A stretch of DNA of 64,000 nt from Spiroplasma endosymbiont of Lonchoptera lutea (GCF_964019715.1 NZ_OZ026463.1:854220-918219); one strand, 5' to 3'. Shown: positions 9,017-19,636, counted from the first letter of the stretch. Translations and numbers: made by a program. Notes: generated from the letters alone by a model not told the origin.

Positions 9017-9388
9017 TTAATTTTTAGGAACTAAAGGACATAAATTTTCACCAGCTCATAATCCGGTTCCGATACCTATTGCACCACCAACTAAAGCGCC
9101 AATTAAGTTTCCAGCCCCAGGAACAATACTGCCAATAGAGGCTCCTGCCGCCACACCTCCTGCTGTAAAAGTTGTCAAAGTTGGTTTGGTACAAAGTTGG
9201 CTCTGTGTTCACTGTGTATCTTGAGTATAGGTTTGTGGTGTTCTTTTACTTCTACTTAAATTTTCTAAATTACTTTTTTGTAAAGAATTTATTTCGGTTT
9301 TTGCTGTAGCTGGTGCATTTCCAACAAGTCCTGCAATTCCACTTCCGGCTATTGTTATTGTTCCTAAGATTGATAGTGATTTTTTCAT
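9017..9388 (-). CDS. Secreted glycine-zipper protein, 123 residues
   Basis: It has a typical Spiroplasma signal peptide (MKKSLSILGTITIAGSG, cleavage expected near residue 24-29), then RSKR at 46-49, a polar Gln/Thr stretch, and a C-terminal glycine-zipper region (about 75-115, with GGVAAGASIG, GALVGGAIGIG). Glycine zippers are typical of membrane-inserting peptides such as some bacteriocins and pore formers. No database family is recognised. Its signal peptide is nearly the same as that of the secreted protein at 44668-45786, and both share a conserved upstream leader. It lies beside P1 and phage fragments, so horizontal acquisition is plausible. Toxin or membrane-active role is inference. 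Confidence 0.7.
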
Positions 9389-9502
9389 ATTAATTAATTT
9401 CCTTTTCGTGAATTTTTACTAATTAATAAAATTTATCGAACAATCAACGGCCTTTCTCCAAAAAATTAATCTGTAATTTCTTTACCTTGGAATTTAATTA
9501 TA
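9389..9502 (-). promoter_or_regulatory. Conserved leader of a secreted-protein gene (copy 1)
   Basis: Read leftwards, TATAAT (9497-9502) is followed by GGAGAAAGG, the block AAATTTTATTAATTA, then AAAAATTCACGAAAAGGA just before the ATG. The same order occurs upstream of the genes starting at 38791 and 45786. The AATTTT...AAAATT halves can form a weak hairpin near the ribosome-binding site. Confidence 0.6.
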
Positions 9503-9535
9503 AACTATTTTTAAAATCTTCCTTAGAATTTGTCG

Positions 9536-9700
9536 TTATTTATAAAAATTTTAAATAAAAAAATAAATCCACCCCCTTTTTAAAAATCTTCTTGTACTTG
9601 TCATAAGTCTGTGGTATATTACATACTTTTGATAAGGTTGTAGAAACCATATACATATGACAAGATTTTGTTTTCTACAAACTTTTAGGGGATGTTTTCT
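9536..9700 (+). other. Plectrovirus terminus fragment (second copy of 1021-1153)
   Basis: From about 9577 the sequence matches the P1 intergenic region including the TTGTAGAAA/TTTCTACAA hairpin. Its first 45 bases also match the left edge of P2 at 29188-29235. It is not joined to a rep gene, so it is a phage relic. Confidence 0.7.
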
Positions 9701-9701
9701 T

Positions 9702-9803
9702 TTGGCAGTAATATTTTGTATTGAATGCGACAACGAAAGCTATATCGTTGGCAATAAAAATACAGTTGGAATCTATAATTCTTGCGATGAAAAGGGGTTT
9801 TAA
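9702..9803 (+). CDS. 33-residue small phage protein, second copy
   Basis: Same TTG start, length and frame as the ORF at 1154. The third Cys of the two CxxC pairs is replaced by Tyr (IYNSC), so metal binding is probably lost. As part of a phage relic it may be decaying. Confidence 0.4.
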   Translation: MAVIFCIECDNESYIVGNKNTVGIYNSCDEKGF

Positions 9804-9805
9804 TT

Positions 9806-9949
9806 TTGAAAGAAACGATAGATTATAAAATATGTCGTTGGTGTTTGCATATTAGAAACTTAGGAAATCACGATGCTTGTGATAAAAAATTTATTAATCA
9901 TATTAAAAAAATATTAAAAAATAAAAATAAAGCATACTTAAAAAAGTAA
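9806..9949 (+). CDS. 47-residue Cys/His phage protein, second copy
   Basis: Homologous to the ORF at 1259: CRWCLH and DACDKKF are conserved and the middle is different and four residues shorter. The frame is intact despite the divergence, which supports it being a real gene. The following 99-residue gene and rep are absent here. Confidence 0.45.
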   Translation: MKETIDYKICRWCLHIRNLGNHDACDKKFINHIKKILKNKNKAYLKK

Positions 9950-9954
9950 GAAAT

Positions 9955-10261
9955 TTATTTTTTAAACCTATAAAAAATTAAATATAGAATTCAAACAATA
10001 CCAATAATAAATTGAACTACAAATCAACCTTCTTCTTTAAATAAATAAACTCATTTTAAATCTTGAAATTTTAAATTTCAATTAAAAAATCAAACCATAG
10101 CATATAATGCTTGTCCAAATGAATTATCTTTATCAGGAGTTCAAAAATAAGCAACTCCTTGTAAAATTCAACCTATTCAAATAGTTATGCCAAAATAATT
10201 AAGATTAACTTCTAAAAAGCAAATTATCTTATCTGAAATATCTTCTAATTTATCTAATAAA
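9955..10261 (-). pseudogene. C-terminal fragment of a membrane protein cut by IS30 type 1
   Basis: Reading leftwards from the IS end gives about 102 residues without a start, rich in TGA Trp codons, with hydrophobic segments (GITIWIGWILQGVAYFW and FIIGIVWILYLIFY) and a stop at 9955. The 5' part is missing and is not found on the other side of the IS, so a deletion accompanied or followed the insertion. Not assigned to a family. Confidence 0.55.
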
Positions 10262-11339
10262 TGCCAAATTGTAAAGTTAAGTGCAACTAAATTATTTTTC
10301 TAACCAAATATTCGATTGGCGAAAGATAATTTAGTATTTTTCTTGGTCTTTGGTTTAAAGACAATATAAATTTATGAACTGCATTTTTAGTAGTGTTTGA
10401 AAAATTAAATTTTTTAGGAAATTTTTCTCTAATTAAACCATTAGTATTTTCATTAGTACCTCTTTGTCAAGGTGAATATGCATCAGCAAAATAAATTTTC
10501 ACATTTAAATTTTTTTCAAGTTGTTGTCAATTAGCAAATTCTTTACCCCTATCAAATGTTATAGTCTTAACAAGATTATTTGGAAGAATTGATAAATAAT
10601 GACTAATATTTTTGTTAATAACTTTAGTAGTTCTATTTTCAACTAATATTGCTAAAGTAAATCTTGATGTTCTTTCAACTAAAGTTATTAAACATGATTT
10701 ACTTTTACCTCGTGATGATACTACAGTATCACCTTCTCAATGGCCAAGAGTTATACGATTATTAACATTTCGTTCTTTAATGGATTTACCATTAAATTTA
10801 CCCCGATTTTCTTGAGATTTTCGTTTCTTACCTTTTCTTCTTAAATTTTTACTAGTAACCTTTTCAAGTAATCCAGAATAAATTCAATTGTAAATTGTTT
10901 TAAAACTAATAATTCATTCTTGATGAAAATTTTTAATTCTGCCATAAATTTGTTCAGGCGATCAACCTAATAATAATTTTTGTTGTACATATTTTACTAA
11001 TTCTCTATTTTTAAATTTATGAAAATAAACATGTAATTGTTTTCTATTTTCTGCTTTATTTTGTGCAATTAATGAAAAATAATGATTATTATCTTTATTT
11101 CTATTAACTTCTCGATTAATAGTACTAATACTTCGATTAAGATTTTTAGCTATTTCACTAATTTTTACTTTAAATTTCAATTGATTCTCAATATAAATTC
11201 TTTCATCTATGCCAAGATGTTTGTATCCCATATAAAAACTCCTTAAATTTACTTTTTCTAAAATAAACTTAGCATCATGAAATTTTTATATGAAATCTTT
11301 TGCAATTTTATTTACTTGCACTTACAAGTATAATTCAGC
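10262..11339 (-). mobile_element. IS30-family element, type 1, copy A
   Basis: About 1078 bases. The ends are imperfect inverted repeats: GCTGAATTATACTTGTAAG at the transposase-start end and TGCCAAATTGTAAAGTTAAG at the other. It is bounded by a truncated membrane-protein gene on one side and an IS3 remnant on the other, with no matching target duplication, so the locus is rearranged. Confidence 0.85.
10287..11231 (-). CDS. IS30-family transposase, type 1 (copy A, intact)
   Basis: 314 residues. The N-terminal helix-turn-helix is typical of IS30 (LGIDERIYIENQL...ISTINREVNRN). The DDE core shows HWEGDTVV (first Asp), TFDRGKEFANW (second Asp) and QRGTNENTNGLIREKFPK (the Glu region unique to IS30). 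The ribosome-binding site AAGGAG precedes the ATG. No internal stop is seen when TGA is Trp, so this copy could be active. Confidence 0.9.
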
Positions 11340-11405
11340 ATTCCTTCTTTCTTAATAATTTTGAAGTCTATAGTAATTATGGTCCAACTTATTGTAGCCT
11401 ATCCA
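11340..11405 (-). mobile_element. IS3-like element remnant (66 bases)
   Basis: It matches the transposase-proximal end of the IS3 copies, from the ribosome-binding site outward to the terminal TATCCA. The rest of the element is gone. It abuts IS30 copy A directly, consistent with a deletion between two insertions. Confidence 0.8.
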
Positions 11406-11477
11406 ATAGATTTAAGTAAGTAAAAATATAAAATTAATATATATTTAGTCAAAATTTAATAATATTAATAATTTTTA

Positions 11478-11507
11478 TTGTGTAAAAATTCAATAATATG
11501 ATAAAAT
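11478..11507 (+). promoter_or_regulatory. Promoter of the tRNA cluster and candidate small RNA
   Basis: TTGTGT (11478-11483), 18 bases, then TAAAAT (11502-11507). The duplicate at about 41675-41705 keeps both boxes (TTGTGT and TAGAAT), which supports their importance. Confidence 0.5.
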
Positions 11508-11513
11508 GGTAAC

Positions 11514-11665
11514 GAATAAAAATGACAATAACAAGAAAGGCAAGGTTAGTTTAGTAATTAAATAATATAATTAGCTGATTGTTTTACTTCTTCAAAGCAA
11601 TACCTAAGAAAACTAAACGCGACCTATCTTGGTTTATTGCTTGCAAACTTGCATTATTTTTATTA
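11514..11665 (+). ncRNA. Candidate small RNA or structured tRNA leader
   Basis: The stretch downstream of the promoter has no ORF. It ends in a hairpin AAGCAATA (11595-11602) / TATTGCTT (11635-11642) followed by GCAAACTTGC and a T-rich run. Its first 120 bases recur at 41700-41815 with few changes. It could be an independent RNA or the 5' leader of the tRNA transcript. I do not recognise a known RNA family in it. Confidence 0.35.
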
Positions 11666-11741
11666 TAATTTATTTTGTTTAAGATTAGTGACAATTTTAT
11701 TGATTTAAACAACCAATTAAATATAAGTTAGTTTTTCTATT

Positions 11742-11818
11742 GGACCCTTAGCTCAGTTGGTTAGAGCATCCGGCTCATAACCGGATGGCCGTAGGTTCGA
11801 GCCCTACAGGGTCCACCA
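11742..11818 (+). tRNA. tRNA with CAT anticodon, probably tRNA-Ile2 (lysidine)
   Basis: Complete cloverleaf with encoded CCA. Acceptor GGACCCT pairs with AGGGTCC, and the anticodon loop is CTCATAA. The G1-C72 pair excludes initiator Met. The GGACC acceptor and body resemble the known Firmicutes tRNA-Ile2, whose C34 becomes lysidine to read AUA. Elongator Met is the alternative. Confidence 0.8.
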
Positions 11819-11835
11819 TTATGGTATTATTTTAT

Positions 11836-11928
11836 GGAGGTGTACCCAAGCCTGGTTGAAGGGGGCGGTCTTGAAAACCGCAAGGAGTATAAAAACTCGC
11901 AGGGGTTCGAATCCCTTCACCTCCGCCA
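11836..11928 (+). tRNA. tRNA-Ser (TGA)
   Basis: 93 bases with a long variable arm (GGAGTATAAAAACTC), as expected for Ser. Anticodon TGA lies in the loop CTTGAAA. Acceptor GGAGGTG pairs with CACCTCC and CCA is encoded. Confidence 0.92.
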
Positions 11929-11952
11929 TTAGTAATTATTAACGAAACATAT

Positions 11953-12029
<77 letters not shown>

Positions 12030-12032
12030 ATT

Positions 12033-12108
12033 GGTCCCGTGGTGTAGTGGTTAACATGCCTCTCTGTCACAGAGGAGATCGAGGGTTCAATTCCCTTCGG
12101 GACCGCCA
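12033..12108 (+). tRNA. tRNA-Asp (GTC)
   Basis: 76 bases. Anticodon GTC lies in the loop CTGTCAC, acceptor GGTCCCG pairs with CGGGACC, discriminator is G and CCA is encoded. Three bases separate it from tRNA-fMet. Confidence 0.93.
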
Positions 12109-12117
12109 GTTAGTTAG

Positions 12118-12193
12118 GGTTTGGTAGCTCAGTCGGTAGAGCACTTGATTGAAGCTCAAGGGGTCGGCGGTTCGATTCCGCCCCGAACCACCA
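12118..12193 (+). tRNA. tRNA-Phe (GAA)
   Basis: Anticodon GAA lies in the loop TTGAAGC. Acceptor GGTTTGG pairs with CCGAACC through one G-U pair, and CCA is encoded. It is the last tRNA of the cluster; 12194-12301 holds no gene that I can see. Confidence 0.92.
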
Positions 12194-12301
12194 TTAGACT
12201 ATGAATTAAAATTTAAAAAAGCATTAACTGGTTTTTTAAAATAGTTGAAGAAACCCAAAATAAAACTACTTTTTAATATTATGATATTTCATTTTTACTA
12301 A

Positions 12302-13379
12302 TGCCAAATTGTAAAGTTAAGTGCAACTAAATTATTTTTCTAACCAAATATTCGATTGGCGAAAGATAATTTAGTATTTTTCTTGGTCTTTGGTTTAAAG
12401 ACAATATAAATTTATGAACTGCATTTTTAGTAGTGTTTGAAAAATTAAATTTTTTAGGAAATTTTTCTCTAATTAAACCATTAGTATTTTCATTAGTACC
12501 TCTTTGTCAAGGTGAATATGCATCAGCAAAATAAATTTTCACATTTAAATTTTTTTCAAGTTGTTGTCAATTAGCAAATTCTTTACCACGATCAAATGTT
12601 ATAGTCTTAACAAGATTATTTGGAAGAATTGATAAATAATGACTAATATTTTTGTTAATAACTTTAGTAGTTCTATTTTCAACTAATATTGCTAAAGTAA
12701 ATCTTGATGTTCTTTCAACTAAAGTTATTAAACATGATTTACTTTTACCTCGTGATGATACTACAGTATCACCTTCTCAATGGCCAAGAGTTATGCGATT
12801 ATTAACATTTCGTTCTTTAATGGATTTACCATTAAATTTACCCCGATTTTCTTGAGATTTTCGTTTCTTACCTTTTCTTCTTAAATTTTTACTAGTAACC
12901 TTTTCAAGTAATCCAGAATAAATTCAATTGTAAATTGTTTTAAAACTAATAATTCATTCTTGATGAAAATTTTTAATTCTGCCATAAATTTGTTCAGGCG
13001 ATCAACCTAATAATAATTTTTGTTGTACATATTTTACTAATTCTCTATTTTTAAATTTATGAAAATAAACATGTAATTGTTTTCTATTTTCTGCTTTATT
13101 TTGTGCAATTAATGAAAAATAATGATTATTATCTTTATTTCTATTAACTTCTCGATTAATAGTACTAATACTTCGATTAAGATTTTTAGCTATTTCACTA
13201 ATTTTTACTTTAAATTTCAATTGATTCTCAATATAAATTCTTTCATCTATGCCAAGATGTTTGTATCCCATATAAAAACTCCTTAAATTTACTTTTTCTA
13301 AAATAAACTTAGCATCATGAAATTTTTATATGAAATCTTTTGCAATTTTATTTACTTGCACTTACAAGTATAATTCAGC
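12302..13379 (-). mobile_element. IS30-family element, type 1, copy B
   Basis: Full length with both terminal repeats, almost identical to copy A. The flanks CTAAT and TAATAA hint at a 3-4 base target duplication, so this is probably a simple insertion. It sits between the tRNA cluster and fruK, about 65 bases before the fruK start. Confidence 0.88.
12327..13271 (-). CDS. IS30-family transposase, type 1 (copy B, intact)
   Basis: 314 residues, full DDE set as in copy A and no frameshift. It differs from copy A at a handful of bases, for example at the Met codon of the NNRMTLGHW stretch and in the codon after TFDR. Confidence 0.9.
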
Positions 13380-13444
13380 TAATAAAAAAAGACTTTTTAT
13401 CATCTTTAAGATAAAATAATAATTAGAGAAAGGAGAATAAACTA

Positions 13445-14368
13445 ATGATTTATACAATTACTTTTAATCCAGCAATTGACTATACAATAAAAGTAGACAA
13501 TTTTACTGTTGGCAATACTAATCGTTGTTATGAAGAATATTTGCAGTCTGGTGGTAAAGGTATTAACTGTGCTATTATTCTTACCCGATTGGGAATAAAA
13601 ACTATTACAAGCGGATTTTTAGCTACTAATAATAATGAGTTAATTTTACAAAAGTTAAAAGAAGAAAATATTCTTGCTAATTTTATATTAATTAAAGGAA
13701 TGGTTCGCATTAATGTCAAAATTAAAAGTGATCAAGAAACAGAAGTTAATGCTAGGGGTCCATTAGTTATTGCTAGTGATTGAGAAGCATTTATCAAACA
13801 AGTTAGTGATTATCATTCCGATGATTTTGTTGTTATTTCTGGTAATTTAGCAAATGGAATGGATCAATCGCAACTTAAACAATTCTTAGAAGTTCTTAAT
13901 GAAAAACAAGTTAAGTTTTCGTTAGATATTAATAGTGATAGTTTAAAACATTGTTTATCGTATCAACCGTTATTAATTAAACCTAATTTAGCAGAGTTAC
14001 AACAATTATGTAATAAGAAATTAATAACAGATTCGCAAATAATAACGGCGGCTAAATTATTACAACAACAAGGTGTTCATAATGTTTTGGTAAGTTTAGG
14101 TAAAAAAGGTTCAATTTATATTACCAGTGATAATGAAGTTTATCGTGTTAGTGCCGCAGAAGGTTTATTAATTAATTCAGTAGGGGCTGGTGATTCAATG
14201 TTGGCAGGTTTTATTGCTAGTTATTTTGTTAATAAAAAATCAATTGAAGATAGTTTAAAAATGGCGGCAGCTTGTGGAGCAGCAACAAGTTTTACAAAAT
14301 GATTAGCTACTGTTCAAGATATTGAAAAATTAATTCCCTTAATTAAAGTAGAAAGGTTGAAAAAGTAA
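13445..14368 (+). CDS. fruK: 1-phosphofructokinase
   Basis: 307 residues of the PfkB ribokinase family. The N-terminal motif is TFNPAIDYTI with SGGKGINCA (sugar-binding Gly-Gly), and the C-terminal signature is NSVGAGDSMLAGF with catalytic Asp250. It phosphorylates fructose 1-phosphate to fructose 1,6-bisphosphate after PTS uptake. GAAAGGAG precedes the ATG. It overlaps closely with fruA (next ATG two bases after its stop), so the pair is one operon. Length is normal. Tagatose-6-phosphate kinase is the alternative within the family, but the fruA neighbour favours fruK. No regulator gene adjoins it because IS30 copy B lies upstream. Confidence 0.9.
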
Positions 14369-14369
14369 G

Positions 14370-16415
14370 ATGAAAATTGATAGTTTATTTAATGTACAAG
14401 TAATGGATTTAAATTTGAAGGCAAAAACTAAAAAGCAAGCTATTAGTAAACTTTGTCATTTGGCATATAAACAAAAAGTTGTTAGTAATGCTGAAAAGTT
14501 TGAAAACGATATTTGAATTCGTGAGGAACAAGGAACAACAGGAATTGGTGATGGAATTGCTATTCCTCATAATCGTAGCAAATATGTTAAAAAAGCAACG
14601 ATTATTTTTGCTAAAACTAGTAGTAAATTAGATTGAGAGTCATTGGATAATAAACCAGTCAAATTAATTTTTATGATTGCGATGCCTTTACTTGGTGATG
14701 ATACTCACTTAAAAGCCTTGGCAACTTTAGCATCGTATTTAATTGATCCTAAAATTGTTAAAGAATTATTAAAAGTTAAAAATCCCGAAGCTGTTGTAAA
14801 AATTTTTAGTAAGCAACAAGAATCTAAAGACGATGGCTCTTTAGTTGATGATAGTGGTAAAGTTTTAGCGATAACTGCTTGTCCGACTGGGATTGCTCAT
14901 ACTTATATGGCACAAGAAAAATTAGAATATTTTGCAAAGCAATTAAATGTTAGTATTAAAGTTGAAACACAAGGCCGTAGTGGTCAAGAAAATGTTTTAA
15001 CTAAGGAAGATATTTCTAATGCTAAAGCTATTATTATTGCTGCTGATAAGAATATTGAAGGTGTTGAAAGATTTGCTGGTAAGAAAGTATTATATGCAGG
15101 AACTAAAGATGCAATTACCGCAGGTGATAAATTAATTCAAAAAGCATTAAGTGGTGAAGGTGAAATTGTTAAAGAACAGTCAAAAAATGGTGATTCTTTT
15201 TTAACAGATACTGTTCAAAGTTGAAAGTCTTTTCGTTCTGTTTATAAACATATTATGGCTGGGGTTTCACGAATGCTCCCTTTTATTGTGGCGGGAGGAA
15301 TTATTCTGGGGATTGGATTTTTATTGGATTCTGGTATTGATGGTAACAATAATTTTGGTACTGTTCGTCTGCAATCGGGGTGATTTTCAGCTTTAGGAAA
15401 GTTATCACTTTCAATGATTGTACCTGTATTAGGCGGTTTTATTGCTTATTCACTTGTAGGTTGGCAAGGTTTGTTGCCTGGTTTTATTGCCGGATTAATT
15501 GCTGATGCTCCCGGAATGTTATATACTGCTGATATTAATGAGGGATGAAGTAATCTTTGAGGAAGATTAATACCAGAAATTAAAATTGATGATATAACAT
15601 TGCAGTTTAATTCTGGATTTATTGGAGCCATAATTGGTGGTTATTTAGCGGGAGTAATTGTTTTTGCTTTAACACAATGAACAAGAAAAGTTCCCGCAAC
15701 TTTTAGAGGTGTTAAAGATATTGTTTTTGTGCCTTTATTGAGTGTTTTATTTATTGGTTTAATAATGTTTGCGTTAAATATTCCTTTAGGGTTTTTAAAT
15801 TTAGGTTTAAAAACGGGAATTAAAAAAATGTATGATTATAATTTACATATTCTTGTTGGTATTATTGTTGCGGCGATGATGGCTGTTGATATGGGGGGAC
15901 CGATTAATAAAGCGGCTTATGTTTTAGGAACAAGTTTAATTGCTGATGGTGAGTCTGGACAAAAGGTAATGGCTAGTGTAATGGCAGGAGGAATGGTGCC
16001 ACCATTAGTTATTGCTTTAACAACATTAATTTTTAAATCACAATATACAATAGAAGAACGGAATGCGGGAATTTCTAACTGATTTATGGGATTATCTTTT
16101 ATTACTGAGGGGGCTATTCCTTTTGCGGCAACTCGTCCCAAAAAAGTTATTCCTTCAATTGTAATTGGTTCTGCTATTACAGGGGCATTAGTGATGTTAT
16201 TTAACATCTCATTGCCAGCACCGCATGGCGGAATATTTGTTTTTCCACTTTTAAGAAATCATTGAGTAACTGATTCTGGAATGCAAATTGGTTTAGGTAT
16301 TATTTTGTATGTTACAGCTTTAGTTGTTGGTATGGCTGTTGGAGCATTATTGTTAGGATTATTAAATTCTAAATATTTTATGGAAAAGATTTCTAATAAG
16401 AAGGTTAAAAAATAA
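14370..16415 (+). CDS. fruA: Fructose-specific PTS enzyme IIABC
   Basis: 681 residues in the order IIA (1-150, active His67 in GIAIPHNR), IIB (about 165-270, active Cys171 in [10 protein letters not shown]) and IIC (about 290-675, about ten membrane segments, [10 protein letters not shown] and APHGGIFVF). It takes up fructose as fructose 1-phosphate using HPr phosphate. It is translationally linked to fruK. Fructose use is known to matter for S. citri plant pathogenicity. No frameshift. Confidence 0.92.
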
Positions 16416-16423
16416 TTTTTAGA

Positions 16424-16429
16424 TATAAT
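16424..16429 (+). promoter_or_regulatory. Probable -10 of the second PTS permease gene
   Basis: TATAAT stands 45 bases before the ATG at 16475, which has AAAGGAAAG as ribosome-binding site. Confidence 0.45.
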
Positions 16430-16527
16430 AATGAGTAATATGTAAGCTATTAAAGTTAAAGGAAAGTGAATAAAATGAGTTCAGAAACTTTAATAAAGAA
16501 AGAAAGAAAATCTTGGCTTCATACTTT

Positions 16528-17589
16528 CCTGAATTGTAAATATAAATGGGACAGTTTTTTAAAATAATTGTATTAAATCTATTGGTCTTTTATAAGATAA
16601 TGATTTTCTGGGTGTAGAATTAATTTGAAATGCTATAGAATTTAAGTCTTTTTGTTTATATGAAGATAAATCAGTAGATTTTGGTAAATATCTTCTTAAA
16701 ATACCATTATTGTTCTCATTTAAACCTCTTTGACAAGGTTTTCCGGCATCTGCAAAATAAATTTTAACATTACAATTTTTTTCAATTAATTTTCATTTAC
16801 TAAATTCTTTACCACGATCAAAAGTAATAGTTTTAATTGTTCCTGGTATTAATTTTGAAATAAATTTTATTATACTTTGTGTAATACTTTCTGCTTTATG
16901 ATTTTTAGTTTTCAAAGGAATTGTGGTTTTTGATCATATATCAGCTAAAGTAATAATAGAACTTTTATGATCTTTACCAACGATAGTATCTCCCTCTAAA
17001 TGGCCAAATTCTTGTATATTTTTAATATTTGGAATGATTAAATTTCTTTCATGAATAGATTTACAATTAATTAATTCTGCCCCTAGTTTCTTTTTGTTTA
17101 TGAGGTTTATTTTTGCCTTTTCTCAATAAATTTTTTTCATCAAAACCCATTCGATTTGTTTTAAACATGTTATATAAAGTTTTTGTTGAAATATTTTTTA
17201 TTTTATTTTTCTTTAAAAAATCAGCAATTATATCAAGAGCATAATTTTTAGTAATTAACAAATGATTGATAGTATTAATTTCTGTTAAAGTTAAAATTAT
17301 TAATTTTCTACCTGCATTTTGTTTATTTTTTTGAACTTGATTCAATATTTCTAATGGTAATAAGTTTTGATTTAATAATTTACAAACTCTGTGTACAGTT
17401 GATTTACTATAATCAATTGCTTTTGCTATTTTACGAATAGAAAATCCATAACTTTTATATTCTTTTATTGCTATTATTGATTCAATAGTCAGATACTTAT
17501 ACATTGTGCTAATTCCTTTCTTTTCTTAATTATAGAATTAACACAATTTGTTTTTTATATAAGTGTCCTTTTTAATTTTACATTTCAGG
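16528..17589 (-). mobile_element. IS30-family element, type 2, copy a
   Basis: 1062 bases bounded by CCTGAATTGTAAATATAAA and, inverted, CCTGAAATGTAAAATTAAA. One base longer than the intact copies because of an insertion near 17078. Flanks do not form a target duplication (TTT against AAA). Confidence 0.88.
16559..17504 (-). pseudogene. IS30-family transposase, type 2 (copy a, frameshifted)
   Basis: It starts with the HTH of the family (IKEYKSYGFSIRKIAKAIDY) but one extra base in the ATTAATTAATTC run shifts the frame after RGRIN, before the DDE core. The remaining frame would be intact without it. Relatives at 28158, 43732 and 58598 have no shift. Confidence 0.85.
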
Positions 17590-19563
17590 AAATACCATTA
17601 ATTATTACTGGTGCTTTTGCTTTGCTTCTTAATAATGCTGTTTTTGGCAATACTAATAGTTCATTAGCATATTGAATTGCTGTTTGAACAGATGCTTATT
17701 CTGTAGTTCCTAGTAATCCTAACATTATTGAATTTGTTGGTATTGGCGAACAAATAATAACGAGTTTTAAGGTTGTTGGTGAAGTAATTTATAGTGCTAC
17801 TTATTTAATTTTAACGCCATATGTTTCATTTTTAATTGGTTATTTATTGGCAAAAAAGCGTAATCAAGAATTAGCAGTGATTATTGGTTTAGTAACATTA
17901 GGAGTTTTTCTTATTAGTGGGGGAATTACTGTTTATTGACAGACTCTTGTTAAGATTGGCACAAAGTTTTTGGGTGTTGATGGTTTATTTTCAGCAATTA
18001 TTATTTCATTTTTAGGAGCAGAATTACTTTTATTTTTATCACGAAATAATCGGTTAGCAATTAAAATGCCAAAAGGAATGGCATCAATTGTTAGTCAGTC
18101 ATTTGCTAAGTTATTGCCAATTCTTATTGTTATTGTTATTTTTGCTATTGTTTCACAATTGTTTATTACTGTTCCGATTCAACAAGCAGTATTGAAAGAA
18201 TTTAATCGCCTTTTTGATTTAGAAAGTGATGCTGATACGGTGAAAGCTATTGTTAAAGATACTGAAGGAAATATTTTTTATGCTGTTTTTGTTTTTCAAG
18301 CTGATGATAATTCTTGATTTTCAACAGTTATTCCTTTAGCAAGAGACCAAATGGCTGTTTTTGAAAAGGTTGAATATTTATCGTTTACTGGTCAAGGATA
18401 TGAAATGTGAGGTAATTATGAAGCTAAATTTGATAATTATGCTTTGTTTACACCTGATATTAATGCTTTAAATTTAGTTGCTATTTTTTATAAGTTTTTT
18501 GCATATCCTTTTATGAATTTTTCTGCTAATCCGAATATTGGTTTAGGTTTAGCGATTGTTTATGTATTTTTTGGACAGTTATTTTGATTTTTTGGTTTGT
18601 CAGGAACAAACATTATGAATGGTATTTTTGGACCAGTTTGAGGATATGCTATTGTGCAAAATTCTGCATCAATCAAAGCTGGTTTGGTACCGCAATTTAT
18701 ATTTAATGAATCATTTTTCAATAGTTTTATTTTTATTGGGGGATGGGGAATGTCGTTATCTTTACTGTTGGTGTCATTATTAATTGGTCGTGATAAAAGA
18801 GCAAGAACAATATCTAAAATGGCATTAGTTCCAACAATATATAATATTAATCATCCGATAACATTTTCGTATCCTTTAATATTAAATCCAATATTTTTTA
18901 TTCCTGCGGTTATTGGTCCAGTATTATTAGTGATTTGAACTTGATTATGAATGATGTTAGGGTATGTTCCTTATGCTTCACTGCAAATGTCTTTTCTTGC
19001 TCCTGTGGGCGTTGGTGCCATTTTAGCAACATCAAGTTGGAAAGCAATTATTTTAGTATTTTCTAATTTAATATTAGGGATGGTAATTTATGTTCCCTTT
19101 ATATTAATTGCTAATAGTATAGCTAAGAAAAATGGTAATGCTGTTAATTTAGTATATTTAGGTGCGATTCATTATTTTTTTACTGGCAAAAACTTTCAAG
19201 ATTTACGATATCAAGAAATTAGGAATAAGCATCGCAGTGAATATCAAATTTTAAAGAAAAATGATGCTTCAATTGAGGAAAAGCAAAGATTGCGAGAGAA
19301 ACATATTCAAGAATGAATCATTTATCGTAAATTTCTTAAAAAGGAACGCATTGAAATTAAAAAACGACAACAACAAGAAAAATTACAGCAAAAAATTGAA
19401 TTAAAGGCACAGCGAACTAAAGTTTCTGCTAATAAAAACAAAGATAAAAAAGAGAAAAAACTTATTAAGAAAAATAATCAAGATTTGAAAAAAGCAAAAA
19501 AGGCTTCTAAAAAGGCTAAACTAAAATCTCAAAAAAGAATTAAAAGAAAGAAAAAATAAAAAG

Positions 19564-19590
19564 CTTTATCTTTTGTTGATAAAGTTTTTT
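19564..19590 (+). terminator. Terminator of the PTS permease gene
   Basis: CTTTATC (19564-19570) pairs with GATAAAG (19578-19584), followed by six T. It lies directly after the stop at 19557-19559. Confidence 0.75.
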
Positions 19591-19636
19591 ATTGAAAATT
19601 GCGATTTTCTAGTGGCAGCATATCCAAAAATAGATA

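Larger units (their letters stand above)
16475..19559 (+). pseudogene. PTS enzyme IIC (cellobiose/lactose-type), broken by IS30 type 2
   Basis: 18 codons from the ATG at 16475 run into the IS at 16528. The gene resumes at 17590 (EIPLIITGAFALLLNNAVFG) and reads to 19559 in one frame. It shows about ten membrane segments and family features such as LSGTNIMNGIFGPVWG and NINHPITFSYPLILNP. The two parts are in different frames, there is no target duplication, and some 20 residues expected before IPLIITG are missing, so the insertion came with a deletion. A Lys-rich cytoplasmic tail of about 120 residues at the C-terminus is unusual for the family. Transport by this permease is presumably lost, unless the 3' part is expressed from a promoter near the IS. 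Confidence 0.85.

Noticed and set aside
10612..10815. Conserved 67-codon ORF opposite to every IS30 type 1 transposase (also at 12652, 54961 and, inverted, 53736)
   Set aside because: It is the antisense shadow of the transposase core and is conserved only because the IS copies are nearly identical.
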